This document shows positions 50,358 through 62,454 of a stretch of 64,000 bases of DNA, one piece after another (the stretch's first letter is position 1; the number at the start of each line of letters is the position of its first letter). Location of the stretch: positions 4,286,344 through 4,350,343 of the forward strand of contig PTEX01000042.1 in assembly GCA_003342815.1 (NCBI GenBank), in the 5' to 3' direction. The notes beneath the pieces are model-generated. The model did not search any database. It was given only the letters and a program-made list of their open reading frames with translations, and was not told the DNA's origin. Origin of the DNA: Eudromia elegans. Lineage: Eukaryota > Chordata > Aves > Tinamiformes > Tinamidae. The position numbers and the translations under genes were made by a program.

Positions 50358-53300
50358 GTTCCATTCCTACTCAAGGAGTTCACTAACCCCTCCTGAAAAG
50401 GATACAGGGGTCACCTTTATTTCATTAAGCCTGAGACTTTGCTATTTCCATATTCCACTAGATTTTTTTTTTTTTAATAAGGCATATTCTGTACAGTTTT
50501 AACAGAAAGACAACCACAGGCTTCTCTACCAGCAACGGCTCATGTGAGAGCGGGCAGCGCTGGGGCCCTATTGCTGTGCCCTTCCGCATGGCTGTGACCC
50601 TTCTGCAGACTCCAGGCTGGTGGACAGACACACAGTAGGGATTCCGAGGCAGCTGGGGTTTGCTGCGTTCTCCTCGAGCAGAAAAGCAAGCCTAGCTTTG
50701 AAACAACACAAGCACATCTGCAGGAAAGTCTTTCTTACTGCCAAGTGCTATGCTAAGTGCAAAGCTTTCAACAACAGCCTCGCGCCCGCCACGTTGAGCG
50801 GATGATTAAGATACACACCAGACCTACGGAGGAGGGAGCAGGAAGCAAAGGAATTGCAAGGAAATTGCTCCCTCAGAGCACAGCTCACCAGGGCCACTTA
50901 CTCTGGAGTTAAGCACAAGTAATCCCTTTCCAGGATTTACAATCCCACTTCAATTTACCTGAACATTATAAATCTCATCATAACACTGCTACAAAACCCT
51001 TCAAGATGGTCTTCTAAAAACTTTTGAAAAAACAAACTGAATTCTTTACAGAAAATAAATTTCCATAAATGCCAGTAATTCTTGTACACCTAAATAATTA
51101 ACACATCTGTAATCTACGCAATGGAACATCTAAACAGGGTTTCACAAGTATTTATCTTCACCAGATATTTATCAACGTCCATTCAAGTATCCAAAGCAAA
51201 TACATAGTTGCCTCAGAGGCAAAATGGTGCTGATTCAGTTCTTTTTAAGATTCTTTACACGCGACACCAAAATATTCAAAATATTTATTTTTGTTTTTAA
51301 AACCAGGCTCCTTGCAAAAGGCAGGTCCACCTACTGTTTACATGCAGTCACACACTGCCTTAAGAGTCTCCATCTCCTTAGGCAGGAGGAGGACGTCTCC
51401 AAAAGCACCTTCAGTCTAGTACCACCACTAGTACCACTTCTGAGGGCTATCGCCACCCCTAGTTCCAATTTCAAGACATCCACAGCAAGCAACACCAAAT
51501 AAGTACTCCCCAAGAGTAAATACTGACAGTATCACTAAACTCCAGCAAATTAAATCTAAAAAGAAAACTCAAACTCTGTTACGTATTTATAGGTGGAATG
51601 GATTAAAGGGTAACAAGTTTTATGGGGACAGGTATTTAAATTTGAAATTGTGCTTGCTCCAAGAGCCCATCCAACACAGCTTTCAATAGAATGTGGCGAT
51701 CTCCATTCACCCCATCTTGAGCAAGGTCCCCATGCTCTGAGCCTTCATGAAATACTCCTGGACTTGCAAGATATTTCGATTGCCACTTTCGTTGATACCG
51801 CTAATAAATTGATACATAAATCAAGAGCACTTGAAAGCAGTACTCCATTTCACTCAGCTCAAAAATGTGGCTCAACTTGTTCATTTCATTTCTCTTTCCT
51901 TTAAAATCATATAAATGCCATTATGAATGTAAGAAGGAAAAAAGGAATTCTAACTTCACTCCTATTTCTTTTAACAATCCATAAACTACTCTAATTTATG
52001 AAGCACATCTCAAAATAATGCAAACTTACATGCTTTTCAGAGCCCAGAAAATGGCTGAAGTTTTCTTCCTTGCTCTGAAAATGCTGAACAGGAAACCTCA
52101 GTTTCTCACTGCCAAGCAGGACTTGCCTGCTGCCAGTGTCACACATGATGCAGCTTTTCAGACAGGTGGTCACTGCAGGAGGGCCCAGCTACACAAACAG
52201 AATTTTATTTTTGCTTTCAAATGCAGCTCACTCCTCATTTCCATGGGGAGGAAAAAAAGTAAAAAGTAAAAAAATATATTCTTACTCTCTTTTTACTAAA
52301 AGTAGCTCTGCCAAAAGGTAAGAGGCAAATGTCATCCTAAAAAATAATGCCTTGGAGACATCTGATACTAAACAGAGTCATAAAAAAACAAAAAAAAACT
52401 TAAGCACTGGAGAAATCAACATTTAACTCCTAAGTAACAACAAGCTGAATGGAATTCACCAACATCTTTCACTATATGCAGGAACTAAGGCAAGACTGTT
52501 GAGAGAACGCATTTCCCATCACTACAGCTGGTGCTGCCTCCTACCACAGCCTTTTGATTTTTTGACTGAACACAAACACATTGAGCTAACACAACACCAA
52601 TAAGAGAGGAGGCCACCAGAGTTCTCAGCAAATGAAGTAATCTATAAGCAACACTTCCCTGTAGGGCTTTAGGATGCTCTGTAGCAGGGCTGATGAGCAA
52701 AAAGCACTCTGAATAAGTAGTTATGTTCTAAAGAGTTGTTGATAAATAGTGCTGGACAATGTCAAAGTTTCATTTTTCTCAACATTTATATTCAATAAGA
52801 AGTTGTGATTTTGGTGGCTGTACTATCCTCCTTTCCTCGTTTCTCATTTTATCATGAGAATCATTTACTAGGCTGCCTCAAATTTTGTTTCTAAGTCCAG
52901 CTATAAGTCAACCACAAAATTGAAAACTGATTATGATTCCAGTACAATATAAACATACAACTCACAAAATAAGTGACAAACAAGTAAAATGCTTAATAAA
53001 TTCTAGCTACACTTCAACTTATGCTTCACTTTGCAAGGCAAGCAAAGCCTCAAGCACGGAGAAAGCCTCAAGCATCACATTTATGTTATCAACTCTTCTA
53101 TGTTCCAAATGAGAGGGTGTGCTATCACTGCTATCATACGTCATATATTTAGGCTGTTATCAAAGAGAAAACAGCTAATATTATTAATGAACAGGGTTAT
53201 TGCAATCTTCACTGGATATCATGGAAAGGGAACACAGGAAAAGGAGGCTGATCTAATCACTTGGCAAAGCAGTGAGAGTGGCAAATGGATTGTTACATCT

Positions 53301-54443
53301 CAAAGACAGGAAGTAATTATTTTTTAAACAAAATTTAATTCCAACATTAATGAGGTCTTACTTATTTATCTATTCATTTTAGGACACATGAAATACAGTG
53401 CTTTTTTTAAATGTTATTACGGTGAACATGTAGACATACATCACTAGAGAAAGCTTAAACTAATTTTCTCACTTACTGTGCTTTCTCTCCTTCAGACAGA
53501 TTCTTCATAGCCTTCTCACAGCTGCTCTATTATCTTATAATACCTTATAGGATTACTATTGCATAGATCTTGTATTTTTGATTGATAATCTTCTAAGGGT
53601 ATGCTCTAGGAATTTGTAAAGACCATACGATATATGTAATATTATAGTTGAGTTGGCTGTACATCTAATAGCTCTACAGTACCGTGGCAGTTAATTCTGG
53701 AGTCCCAGATAAAGCCAATTATTTTTGCTCTGTGATGAGATCCATAGGCCCTTCTCTTCTGATGAAGGCTTCAACATAAAAGAGTCTTAGTATGCACAAT
53801 ATTGCTCTGTATCACAATCTTTTCTACATTTCATTATTTTTGTAAGCATTAATTGACATTAATCTTGCATTTCACAGGATATGGCATATAATGAAAACAA
53901 GATACCAAAAAGCTATTTAAAATAAACTTTTTATATTTTATATCTTTAATATTTCAAGGAATTCAGCTTTAAGCAGAGCACAGACATAGCTTTCACCTTA
54001 AATTCTCTTGAGACCAGCAGCCTCAGTCCACATAAACCTCACTAGCTATATGACACTATTGTATACAAGATCTGCACAAATTTCATCTGATTAGCTATTA
54101 TCTATAATTCTTGCCTGCTGAGGAGAGGAGCTCTGCCAAATTTTTAAAGACAAAGAACAAAAGACAATCAGCACTGCTAACCAGTCGCACACCTTTACGT
54201 GCCCTTTTCATAGACCATCATTGCTTTATAAATGGTCTCAATCTTTTTTTGAAGTTACTGCATTTAAAAGAAAGCACCTGAGCTCTAAACCACAGACCCT
54301 TTCATACCAGAAAGATTCCCCTGCAGCTACAGAGTTCATCAAGATCAGCTGGCAAAGATGCTTCTGCAGCACTTCAGAGAGGATTAGGTGGACAAACAGG
54401 AACCGGCATTGTGCTCCACTTTGGTGAAGATCACACTACTCAC

Positions 54444-54571
54444 CCATGCTCATCTTAATGGGCAAATTTTCCCTGCTTGCAGCCTCCACAAGGTGTCTCC
54501 TAGCCTCCATCACAGCCTCCTTTTGCTTGAGGTTCATAAAGGACTCCCAGAGCGCTGTGGCAGCTGGATCA
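54444..54571 (-). CDS. SCFD2: SCFD2 internal exon (SM-protein helical segment)
   Basis: This 128-bp exon is one base plus 42 codons plus one base. It begins DPAATALWESFMNLKQKEAV and runs into a charged helix ending LPIKMSM. The acceptor is cattttcttatag|T and the donor is ATGG|gtgagt, both good matches to consensus. The leading T completes a Ser codon with the previous exon, and the final G completes a Gly codon with the next, so all phases agree. The Leu-Trp followed by an amphipathic charged helix parallels the 'LW...RH..H...V...V...LK' helix at the start of domain 3a in Munc18/Sec1 proteins. SM proteins bind syntaxin-type SNAREs and template membrane fusion; the specific SNARE partner of SCFD2 is not well established. 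The stop-free frame, splice sites and codon pattern make coding status very likely. Confidence 0.85.
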
Positions 54572-55154
54572 CTATAAGAAAATGACAGGGTTATACTAAA
54601 CATTTCTTGAATAATGGAATAAACTTAAAACAACATTTATATTTTAAGATGAGTGCTTCTACTTAGAAAATCCGATGAGGTGGGCAGGATACAGGCAAGA
54701 GTAGAAGGATATAAGAGCTTGTGGGGTTTTTTTTGAGAAATAGTTATTGTGTTTTTATAGTAAAACTCTAGAATTTCTGGCTATCAATGATTAAACATTA
54801 AAATTCATATATAACAAACTTAAACAAGCATGTCAGCCCTACAGTAACCACCATTGTCAACCAAAGGAATAACAGAAGCAGCCCAGTGTTCTGCAGTTAA
54901 CAAAAAGCTGCAGAGAGCCTGGTACTACAGATGGGCTCCAAGTACCCAGCAACAGCTTAAATGTCAGAGCCAATTCTTTAATGCTGGTGGCTGCTAGAAT
55001 GACTTGATGAACTGCCACCACTTTAGGTTTTGTGGGCTCCACCTATTGAAAAGAATAATCTTTAGCAGAAAGCAACTGTCCTTACAGGTTCTGTATTTAC
55101 AGACTTTTTTAAAATTGTTGTTAAGTACAAGCTAGACACATAGCTCATCTACAC

Positions 55155-55175
55155 TTTTTTTTTTTTTTTTTTTTT
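55155..55175. repeat. T21 homopolymer
   Basis: Twenty-one T's between CACA and AAAGC; isolated. Confidence 0.95.
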
Positions 55176-57084
55176 AAAGCAGTACTCTCTCACATCTGGT
55201 ACACCTCATTTTTGTCACCTTCCCCTGCAAGGTTTTCTCCCAAACCAGGTAAGAGGACCACCAAGCCCCACTCCTATCATCCCAATAACCTATCCTGTCA
55301 AGACCAATTTGGGTGGAAGGACCATGGGATGAAACTTGAGTTATCCTTCTTTCTGAACAAGCCACAGATGAACAAAAGCAGCAAATGCTGTCCCTTAAGA
55401 ATGATGCAGTATGTAGAAAGATGCATCATGTCGCTTCATAATGGGTCGCAGTAGAGCAGATATGAGAGAGATTTCCAAAGCACTTACTTTGTAGCGACAA
55501 ATTCTACATGTCCAATTATTTTGGTTCCATTCATTCCCTCCTAGCACCCAGCCTCACAGTAGCCTGGTGACCCTGTTCTGGTGCCCTGCACAGGGCATAT
55601 GTCACTGTCATCTGCAAGCGTGCCGGAGGCTCAGGTGGCAGGAGGTCACCCCACTCCCGCAGCAACATTAGACAGCTGGGCAAGACCCAGGAAGCCTTAG
55701 TAAGCACTGCTCATGGATGTATCCCATGCCTGGGATATGAGTGCATCCTACTCACTTTAAAAACAAACCAAGCTGTAACCAGGTCTCCCAGTATCCAGTG
55801 AGGACAGAATGAAGTCCCAACACATTTGGCAATTGATACTTGCAACTAAAAGTGGACAGTAGTCCCAACTCCCAACAAGTCCCACTCCATTTCCCCTCTC
55901 TTCTCAAGTAATTCTCATTTCTTCTCCTCTCTTTCCTCCCTGGGCAGTCCACCTATGCACTCCTATCTTGCCACTTTTGTCTGTCTGGCACCTGAGACCT
56001 TAAAGTTATAACGATCAAGGAATTTGTGATTATGTTGCACATCCTCTTTCCTCTCCGCTGAGGGCTCCCTGTGCCAACTACCTCCATTCTCAGTATTTCA
56101 GCTGCACATATTCTCTCATTACAGGCCTCTCCTTCCCCTCTGCCTTTCTGAACATGCAGTTCTAAGCCCAAAACCTATAAAGATCAGGAAACAAGTCTAA
56201 AACAGCAGGAAGCTGGTTTGGAAAATATTTTTTTCTGATTTGAAATAAATGTCAACTTCTTGTTTTCTACAATTTTAGTCTACATAAGTTCTTTTTTGCC
56301 CAATTCCCTTCACTACCATAAAGTGGAGTCAAAAGTATCACATAATCATGACTTCAGAAGCTGGGGCTTAAGAACAAAGAAAAACATCAACAAAAAAAGA
56401 AAAATAAACAAAAGTCTAGGAAAACCTCTGCAAAATTAGCACTTGCCTCTTCTCATTCCTCTACTTCCTAAAAATATTTAGCAAATAGAATACAACCCAT
56501 TATATATAAAATATACAGAAAATAACCAAATCTATACATCTCAGTAAAAGTTACAAGTCAGGAATGTATGTGATATGTTTCTCTAACTCTTCTCCTTGTT
56601 TGCTGCTTTCCCTTTTCTTATCATGTATCAATTTAAATACTTCTTCCTCCTTTAGCCACAGCAGCTTTCTTTAATTTCAGGGACTTAAGGTTGCGTGTTT
56701 TGAGGTTTGCTTTAGAATCTTAAAAATAACAAAAAAATCAACAGTGGTACAGTCCAAATACAAATGCAGGGCAGCCACACTGTCGTATGCTTGAATCTCT
56801 GTGTAGTCTTCTGAGTTTCTCTGACATTTTTGTTCCCGCTACTTTGGAGAACAAAAAAAAGGTATTAGGCGAAAAATATAGGCTCCTAAAAGGCATGAGA
56901 AAGCAACATATACTAATACACCACATGCAGTGCCAGCCAGCTGGCAATGGCAGAATACAAAAAGCAACAGTTTCTGTGTTCAGTCATTTTTAGCAGCACA
57001 GTAAAGGAAACAACAAGTCACTTAAGCTAAAAGTGTGATTTCTTATGGAACTGATAAGATTTAGACTAAAAATTGAGATAAATG

Positions 57085-57338
57085 TATACTCCTTCATACT
57101 ATATTATACTCTTCTATATTCCTTCAGGCTTCTTTATACTCTATTACATCCCTTCATATACTTTTATACTTTTCAATACTCCTTTTATACTCGTACATAT
57201 TCCTGCATAACCCTCCACACTTTCAGGCTCCTTCAGACACTTTTACAGTCTTTTATAATCCACCAGAGTACTTTATATTCATTTATACTCTGCCACACTA
57301 TTTTATACACTTTTATAATTCATCATACTCTTTTTTTC
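57085..57338. repeat. Degenerate tandem repeat, period about 10 bp (CTCTTTTATA-like)
   Basis: Roughly 24 imperfect units follow each other. Each ends in TA-rich TATA/CATA/TACA and is joined by a pyrimidine-rich CTYYTT; a typical unit is CTCTTTTATA. The plus-strand frame through it is dominated by Leu, Tyr, Phe, Ile and His because of the repeat, not because it encodes a protein. Unit length varies from about 8 to 12. Confidence 0.85.
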
Positions 57339-60300
57339 ACGCCTCTGCATGCCTAGAAGGTGGGCACCGTATTACCTCCTCACAAAGGAGAGATTAATTC
57401 TATCAGATAATGTTATAAATCAATATGAAATCCAGATGGAGAACTAAGCAAAAACTTGTCAAGAAAGTAGACCAGCCACATTTGAGAAGACTGGTACCTT
57501 CAAAAACAGAAAATGGAAGTAAAAATAAACAAAGCCACACAAAACCAAAAGCACACACACAAGACAAAAGACATCCTATGTATTATGTCTGAAAAAAAAT
57601 GCTATGGTATTCTGGGTATTTCACACTAATAATTAAAATACCCTAATAAATTATATTGCAAACTGAAGAAATTAAAATGATCTCCTGCCATTTAAAGTAT
57701 CTTTTTTTAAAATCACAAATAAAACAGTAATAGGTAATTTGGTATAAAGAAAGAGGTCATACGTATATAGAGTTTCCTTTAGAGTACCAAAGTTCACATA
57801 CAGAGAAACACATCTTGCTAAGAAAGGGAATCCCAGGGCACGAGGCATAACCTAGGCAGCCTCTATTAAAAAACAGCTCCTTAGGATTTTACAGAAGCTG
57901 TCTGACAGATGAAGGATGCTCTACCAGCAACCTGGCATAAAAAAAATGAAGCCCTGCATTTTAAAGCAGGTGTTATTTCAACGCTGGAAGAAGCATTAAA
58001 AAAATTGCTATGACTTTCAATAAATATCAGCTGGAGTTCGCCAACAGCGAAATGCTAGACTGAATGCGAGTGTTACAATCTATACAAACATGTTAAGAAG
58101 TGAATCCTGGGAATAACTCGATAAAGAGCAAAAAAGAAGAAAAAAGGAGTGGAAGAAAAGGATATATATCCCTTGGGCCACTAAAATACATGTGGTTTAT
58201 TCACACACAAGACCAATTTACTTTTTTTTTAATTAGTCACCTTGTGACAACAAAAAACATGCAGTCGGCAAAAGCATTTCAACAAGGAACACGTCTATAC
58301 CACACTATGTAAAAAAAACCCCATCAGTTTTAGCCCACTGACTAAAGAGAAGTACAAGTGTTTACATGTTTTCTACTGAACATGTTTTTCCCACTTTCCC
58401 TATATTGCACCTTTACATAGATGCTTTTGCTTTGAACAACTGTACATTCTGTAATTTGTTTGAAGACAAGCAAATAGTAACTGATAGGAACAAGTTAAAA
58501 GGATGCAACAGGGGTTTCGAGTTGCTTCTTGCTTGTTCTGAAAAGAAGTTACCACAAAATCTTCCTCTTAAAGATGTCGAGCACTTGGAAATAATATTAT
58601 CTTATCTCCTCCTTTTGGTGAGACATTTGTCTGTGACGGGCTTCCAGATCTTGTCTTGGTCCCTTTCCCCTCCTCTTTTTCCCATCTGCAGTTGTTATGC
58701 TTCAGTCCAAATGCCCTAATCTGATGACACTAATGCTATTGTCAGTGATTTGTATGACATCCAGTATCCCAATTCAAATTCCTCTTTCCTGTTGTATTCC
58801 CTTTAGTTCCCAGGGAGTGTTACTCATTGGTATTATATATACACTATCTATTGAACCACAATGCTCTGAAAATACACTTTTGAAACACTAGGCAGAACTT
58901 TTAAAATCTTACAAAAGTTGTAAATATACTGTCCGAATCAGGCAATTTTGCTAAAAAAGAAAAAAAAAAAAAGCTTTACATTAGCACTACACTGATGATC
59001 AGTGTGATCAGTTCCTGATCAGTAACTGTGAAGCAAGCACTAACAAAAATTTCATAAAAATAAACTGTGAACAAATATTACAGAGCAAACTTTCTGTGCA
59101 TCTCTATTCCAAAGTATTTTGCAGTAGACTGAAAGGCTGACAGTCACCATTATTCAGAATTTTATTCACAGACTTTGATACTTGTCCCTTATTTTTACTG
59201 TTGCAGTTGCATTATCTGATCTCTACCCAGCCAGCTCTACCCTGTGGAATAGAAGCCATCTCAAATAGGAAACAGAATACAACAAGAATTAAGTAAAACC
59301 AAGTTTTCTGATGGTCAAATTAAAAGCTTATTAAACAAAAAGAGAGAAGACTGGAGTGCTTGAAAAGCTCTATTAGACACTGCTATACAGTATGATAATA
59401 CACAGAGAAAAGTTCTTGACAGACATCTGATAATTTCAAATTCCTCCCTTCCCACACATTAACCCTATCTCCATTTTAATGAAGCATTTTCTGAACTAAA
59501 ATTAAATAAAATTTAAAAAATCCAAACTATTTTTAAATAAAACAGCAACAACAAATAAAATACTAAAAAAGGAAGTAAAATCAAGACACCTACAACATGC
59601 AATTTATCTGCTGCAGAGCTAAGTCATGAAGATAAAGGGAAGGGCCAAGCCCTCAGAGCTGCAGCTCACACAAATCCTGGAGCAGGACAGCAGCTGCCAG
59701 CAGTGCCAGGAAATGTGTTGGAAGGAGAGGCTGGGCAGAGATGAGCATGTTTTACAATGCTACCAGAGAGGCAGGAGGTTCACAGCGGTGCTTACAGGCA
59801 GCAGCCTCCGGAGGCACCCTTCATTAACAAAAAGGAAACCAGTTAGCCCAAAAGGGAGGGGCCAAGTTGCTGAACTACCCAGACTTAGAAATTTGCAAAT
59901 AACTGAGGAGACTGCTCAGTACAGTTTCTCTCAGAGGGTGGAATACATTCTGCCGAGCACTTCAGATGCCAGGGGGAAAAAAAACAAACTCTTGAATAGA
60001 TGTCAGGGTGCAGCCTGACAGTTCTTTCAGTGATGGCCCTATTTGCTTAAGTAACACCTCCCCCAACAGAGGAACTTGTTCCCATTTCTGTGCCACCCAT
60101 CGTGACTGGGGCAGCCCCCTTGCATGTGGGGCTATGCAGAAAGTTGGACAGAAAAACTGACTGAGGTTAAAAATAAATCAGGAAAAAAAGTCATTTATAG
60201 GTAAGGGTCTAAGTGGAATTAATTTATTTCATCTGGGTTTATAACGAAACACCTAAACTGCTAATTTTGAATTTATTAAAATAATCTAGGTTTATTCTCT

Positions 60301-62027
60301 TGATCTGGTCCTGCCCTGCAAGAAGAATATTGCCAAGTAGAGCTGAGGGACAGAAAGCACCCAGGGACCAACAGATCTGCGATGCCTGCATGCTGATTCT
60401 GAACGCCCCTTGCTCCGGGTATTTAGGGGAGGAAGGGGGTGCTGCCACTGGGACGTTTTAATAAACACGCTGGAAAAAAGCAGTCTGCAAATAAGCAACA
60501 CTGAGTGCTGCTTGATGGAGAACAACCTGTCACAGCAGATGTAAACCTGAAGGTAACAACAGAAAGTAGGGGACACACACAACCCTGGGACACCTATGCT
60601 CAAAACATGTTTTTAGCTTTGGCTAAAATTAAAAGCCTCTTTCTTACTTCACACCACTGCTATGGAGAGATATTTGCTTCCCTTACTGCTCCAGGTCTCA
60701 ACAGTTACTGATAATTTATTTCACATGCTCTCCCAGAGCACTGATGCAAGAGCAAAAGGTCAAGGAGCCAGACCACACCAGAAAAATATACCCATTCAGT
60801 GACTAACCTCTGCCCACTTAAAATCACATATCTACCAATATATCATTTATAACCCATTTAGCATTTACAGTACTAATTTGTTGATAAATTTCTTTAATTA
60901 AAATGCTTAATAAACCAAGTCAAACACTCTTGCCTATCTATGCAGGATATCAGAATCACCAAAATCATTAGCCACGTGTGTAGTCTGAGGCAAGATACAG
61001 TAAATTACTCTGATATTATCTCATTTCCAATAAAGCCTAATATAAATTGCAGCCTATATCACACATTACTTGAATTCTGCCTGGATTGATTTGCCTAACT
61101 GGACAAATTCAGTTACCCACTGTTCTCACTAAAGGACAAACTGTCCTCCACCTTCTTGCAAACTCTGCAGTATCCCCAGACTTACTGAAAAAAAAGTATC
61201 TTTTAAGCTGCCCAGGCTCATGTGAAAGCACAGCCTGCATCAGAAGTGGCAAGAAACAAGGTGGCAGATGTCATTCAGGGAAGGCATCAATCAAGAAAGA
61301 ATGAACACGCAAAGGCTGCTGCTACTCCTACACCTTGCAAAGGATGCAGGATTAAACAAAACAAAACAAAAAACAAGAGACTGCTCTTGCCGACATAAAC
61401 TTTGAATAAGCAAAGGAAAAAGACCCAGACTGGGTTTCAAAAACTGACCAGCTGAAACCACAGCATTTCAGCATAGGCAATCATAATCTCAACATGAAAC
61501 ATACAGATGCTGCAGCTACTGTAAAAGCAAAACCTTTGTGGTATGTCTGTGTAACTTTATAGCTCAGCTGCTTGTGCATATTTTCACAGGAGGAGAAGAA
61601 GAACAGGATAAGTTAGAGCTTCAGCAGTTCTACAAACTGCCTAAAATTAAGTGACTGCTAAAAACATGTGAGCACCCTGCCAACACATCCTCTGTAATAA
61701 TTCATACTTGTTTTAAAGAGACAAAACATCCACACTAAATCCATAGCAGTTCGAAAAAATAACAGTTGCTAGAAGACAGTTGCTATAAAGAATACACCTA
61801 TGGTTGGCAATGTGTCATTTGAACATGGATAAACTGAGGGGAAGCACAGGACTGTAGTAAGNCACATAATTTGGCTACTAGCCTGGAGCAAGTGGCCATG
61901 TACTAAGAGATATAATCGCTCTTCCAATTCCCCCGCTGCTTCAGAGAGAATAAGCTGTGCCAAGACTTCACCGGATATACTGCACATTCCTGGGACACAT
62001 TAGCCAGCAGGATAATCGAGGGGAACA

Positions 62028-62245
62028 GAGCCAAGGCCCTGACCACACTCTACCCCAACCCAAACACAGCAGCCCCTTGCCGAGAGAACAACCCGGCTGC
62101 ACAAAACCCTCCCCNCCGGAGCCCGCGCTGCAGACTGCAACGTGGGCAGCCAGCCACGAAACTGCCGCACGGGGGGCCAGCCGCGGCGGCAGCGAGCAGC
62201 CAGGAGCTCCGGATCTCACATTTCGCAAAGTGGCAAAGCGGCTCT
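62028..62245. promoter_or_regulatory. CpG-rich stretch beside an exon donor
   Basis: About 17 CpGs by eye, including GCCGCGGCGGCAGCGAGC, in roughly 220 bases that start just inside the intron from the 62253 donor. One N lies at 62115. It could be a small intragenic CpG island or a GC-rich element affecting splicing. Confidence 0.35.
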
Positions 62246-62252
62246 AACATAC

Positions 62253-62454
62253 CTTAACTTCAATACGGATATCTGTGAGTTAATTTGAGAACTTAAAGTC
62301 TCCAGTCCCGCTGTATGCTTGTGCTCATCCACACTGGTGCGACAATGGGTTTTCCCTGAGCTTGCTGCAATGACTTCTTCAGAAATCAGCAACAAAAAGT
62401 TTACTTTGAAATCTGTGTCAATTGTGCATCTAGACTCTAACGTGCCAGAAGCAA
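62253..62454 (-). CDS. SCFD2: SCFD2 internal exon (most upstream of the four seen)
   Basis: This exon encodes about 66 residues, including the segment DTDFKVNFLLLISEEVIAAS, followed by a Ser/Thr/His-rich linker and a helix ending SQINSQISVLKL. The donor at 62252/62251 reads AAG|gtatgt. The exon ends with two bases (AG) that join the T opening the next exon to make a Ser codon. The acceptor is uncertain. I chose 62454 because the pyrimidine-rich run tgttgtctttta precedes its cag; AGs giving starts at 62436 or 62429 also keep the frame. Downstream exons show the product is a Sec1/Munc18-type regulator of SNARE assembly, so this segment should lie just before the helical domain-3 region. A CpG-rich stretch begins within about 10 bases of the donor. 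The gene assignment rests on the chain of exons, not on this exon alone. Confidence 0.75.

Larger units (their letters stand above)
40367..54443 (-). other. SCFD2: SCFD2 14-kb intron
   Basis: Phase-1 intron. It contains a possible conserved element near 40.95-41.18 kb, a broken poly-A tract with an assembly gap at 41.9 kb, and an ancient CR1-like LINE at 42.9-43.6 kb. Further along are a 13-bp duplication at 44.5 kb, a GC-rich patch with a 36-bp duplication at 45.4-46.1 kb, a young-looking CR1 at 46.6-47.6 kb and a 25-bp duplication at 50.3 kb. I see nothing else gene-like. Confidence 0.7.
54572..62252 (-). other. SCFD2: SCFD2 7.7-kb intron
   Basis: Phase-2 intron between the 54444-54571 and 62253-62454 exons. 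It holds a T21 run at 55155-55175, the degenerate roughly 10-bp tandem repeat at 57085-57338, a small TGATCAGT-rich palindromic patch at 58989-59020, and a CpG-rich stretch just before the right-hand exon. The rest is AT-rich sequence with no recognised feature. Confidence 0.7.

Noticed and set aside
54857..55042. Possible minus-strand exon starting VEPTKPKVV after an ag
   Set aside because: The acceptor-like ttcaatag is weak, no good donor follows in frame, and the flanking exons already join in phase without it.
59626..60018. 130-codon plus-strand frame in a locally GC-richer stretch
   Set aside because: I recognise no domain, the frame is antisense to the gene, and there is no sign of splice sites or a promoter. 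It could be an old repeat but I cannot support it.
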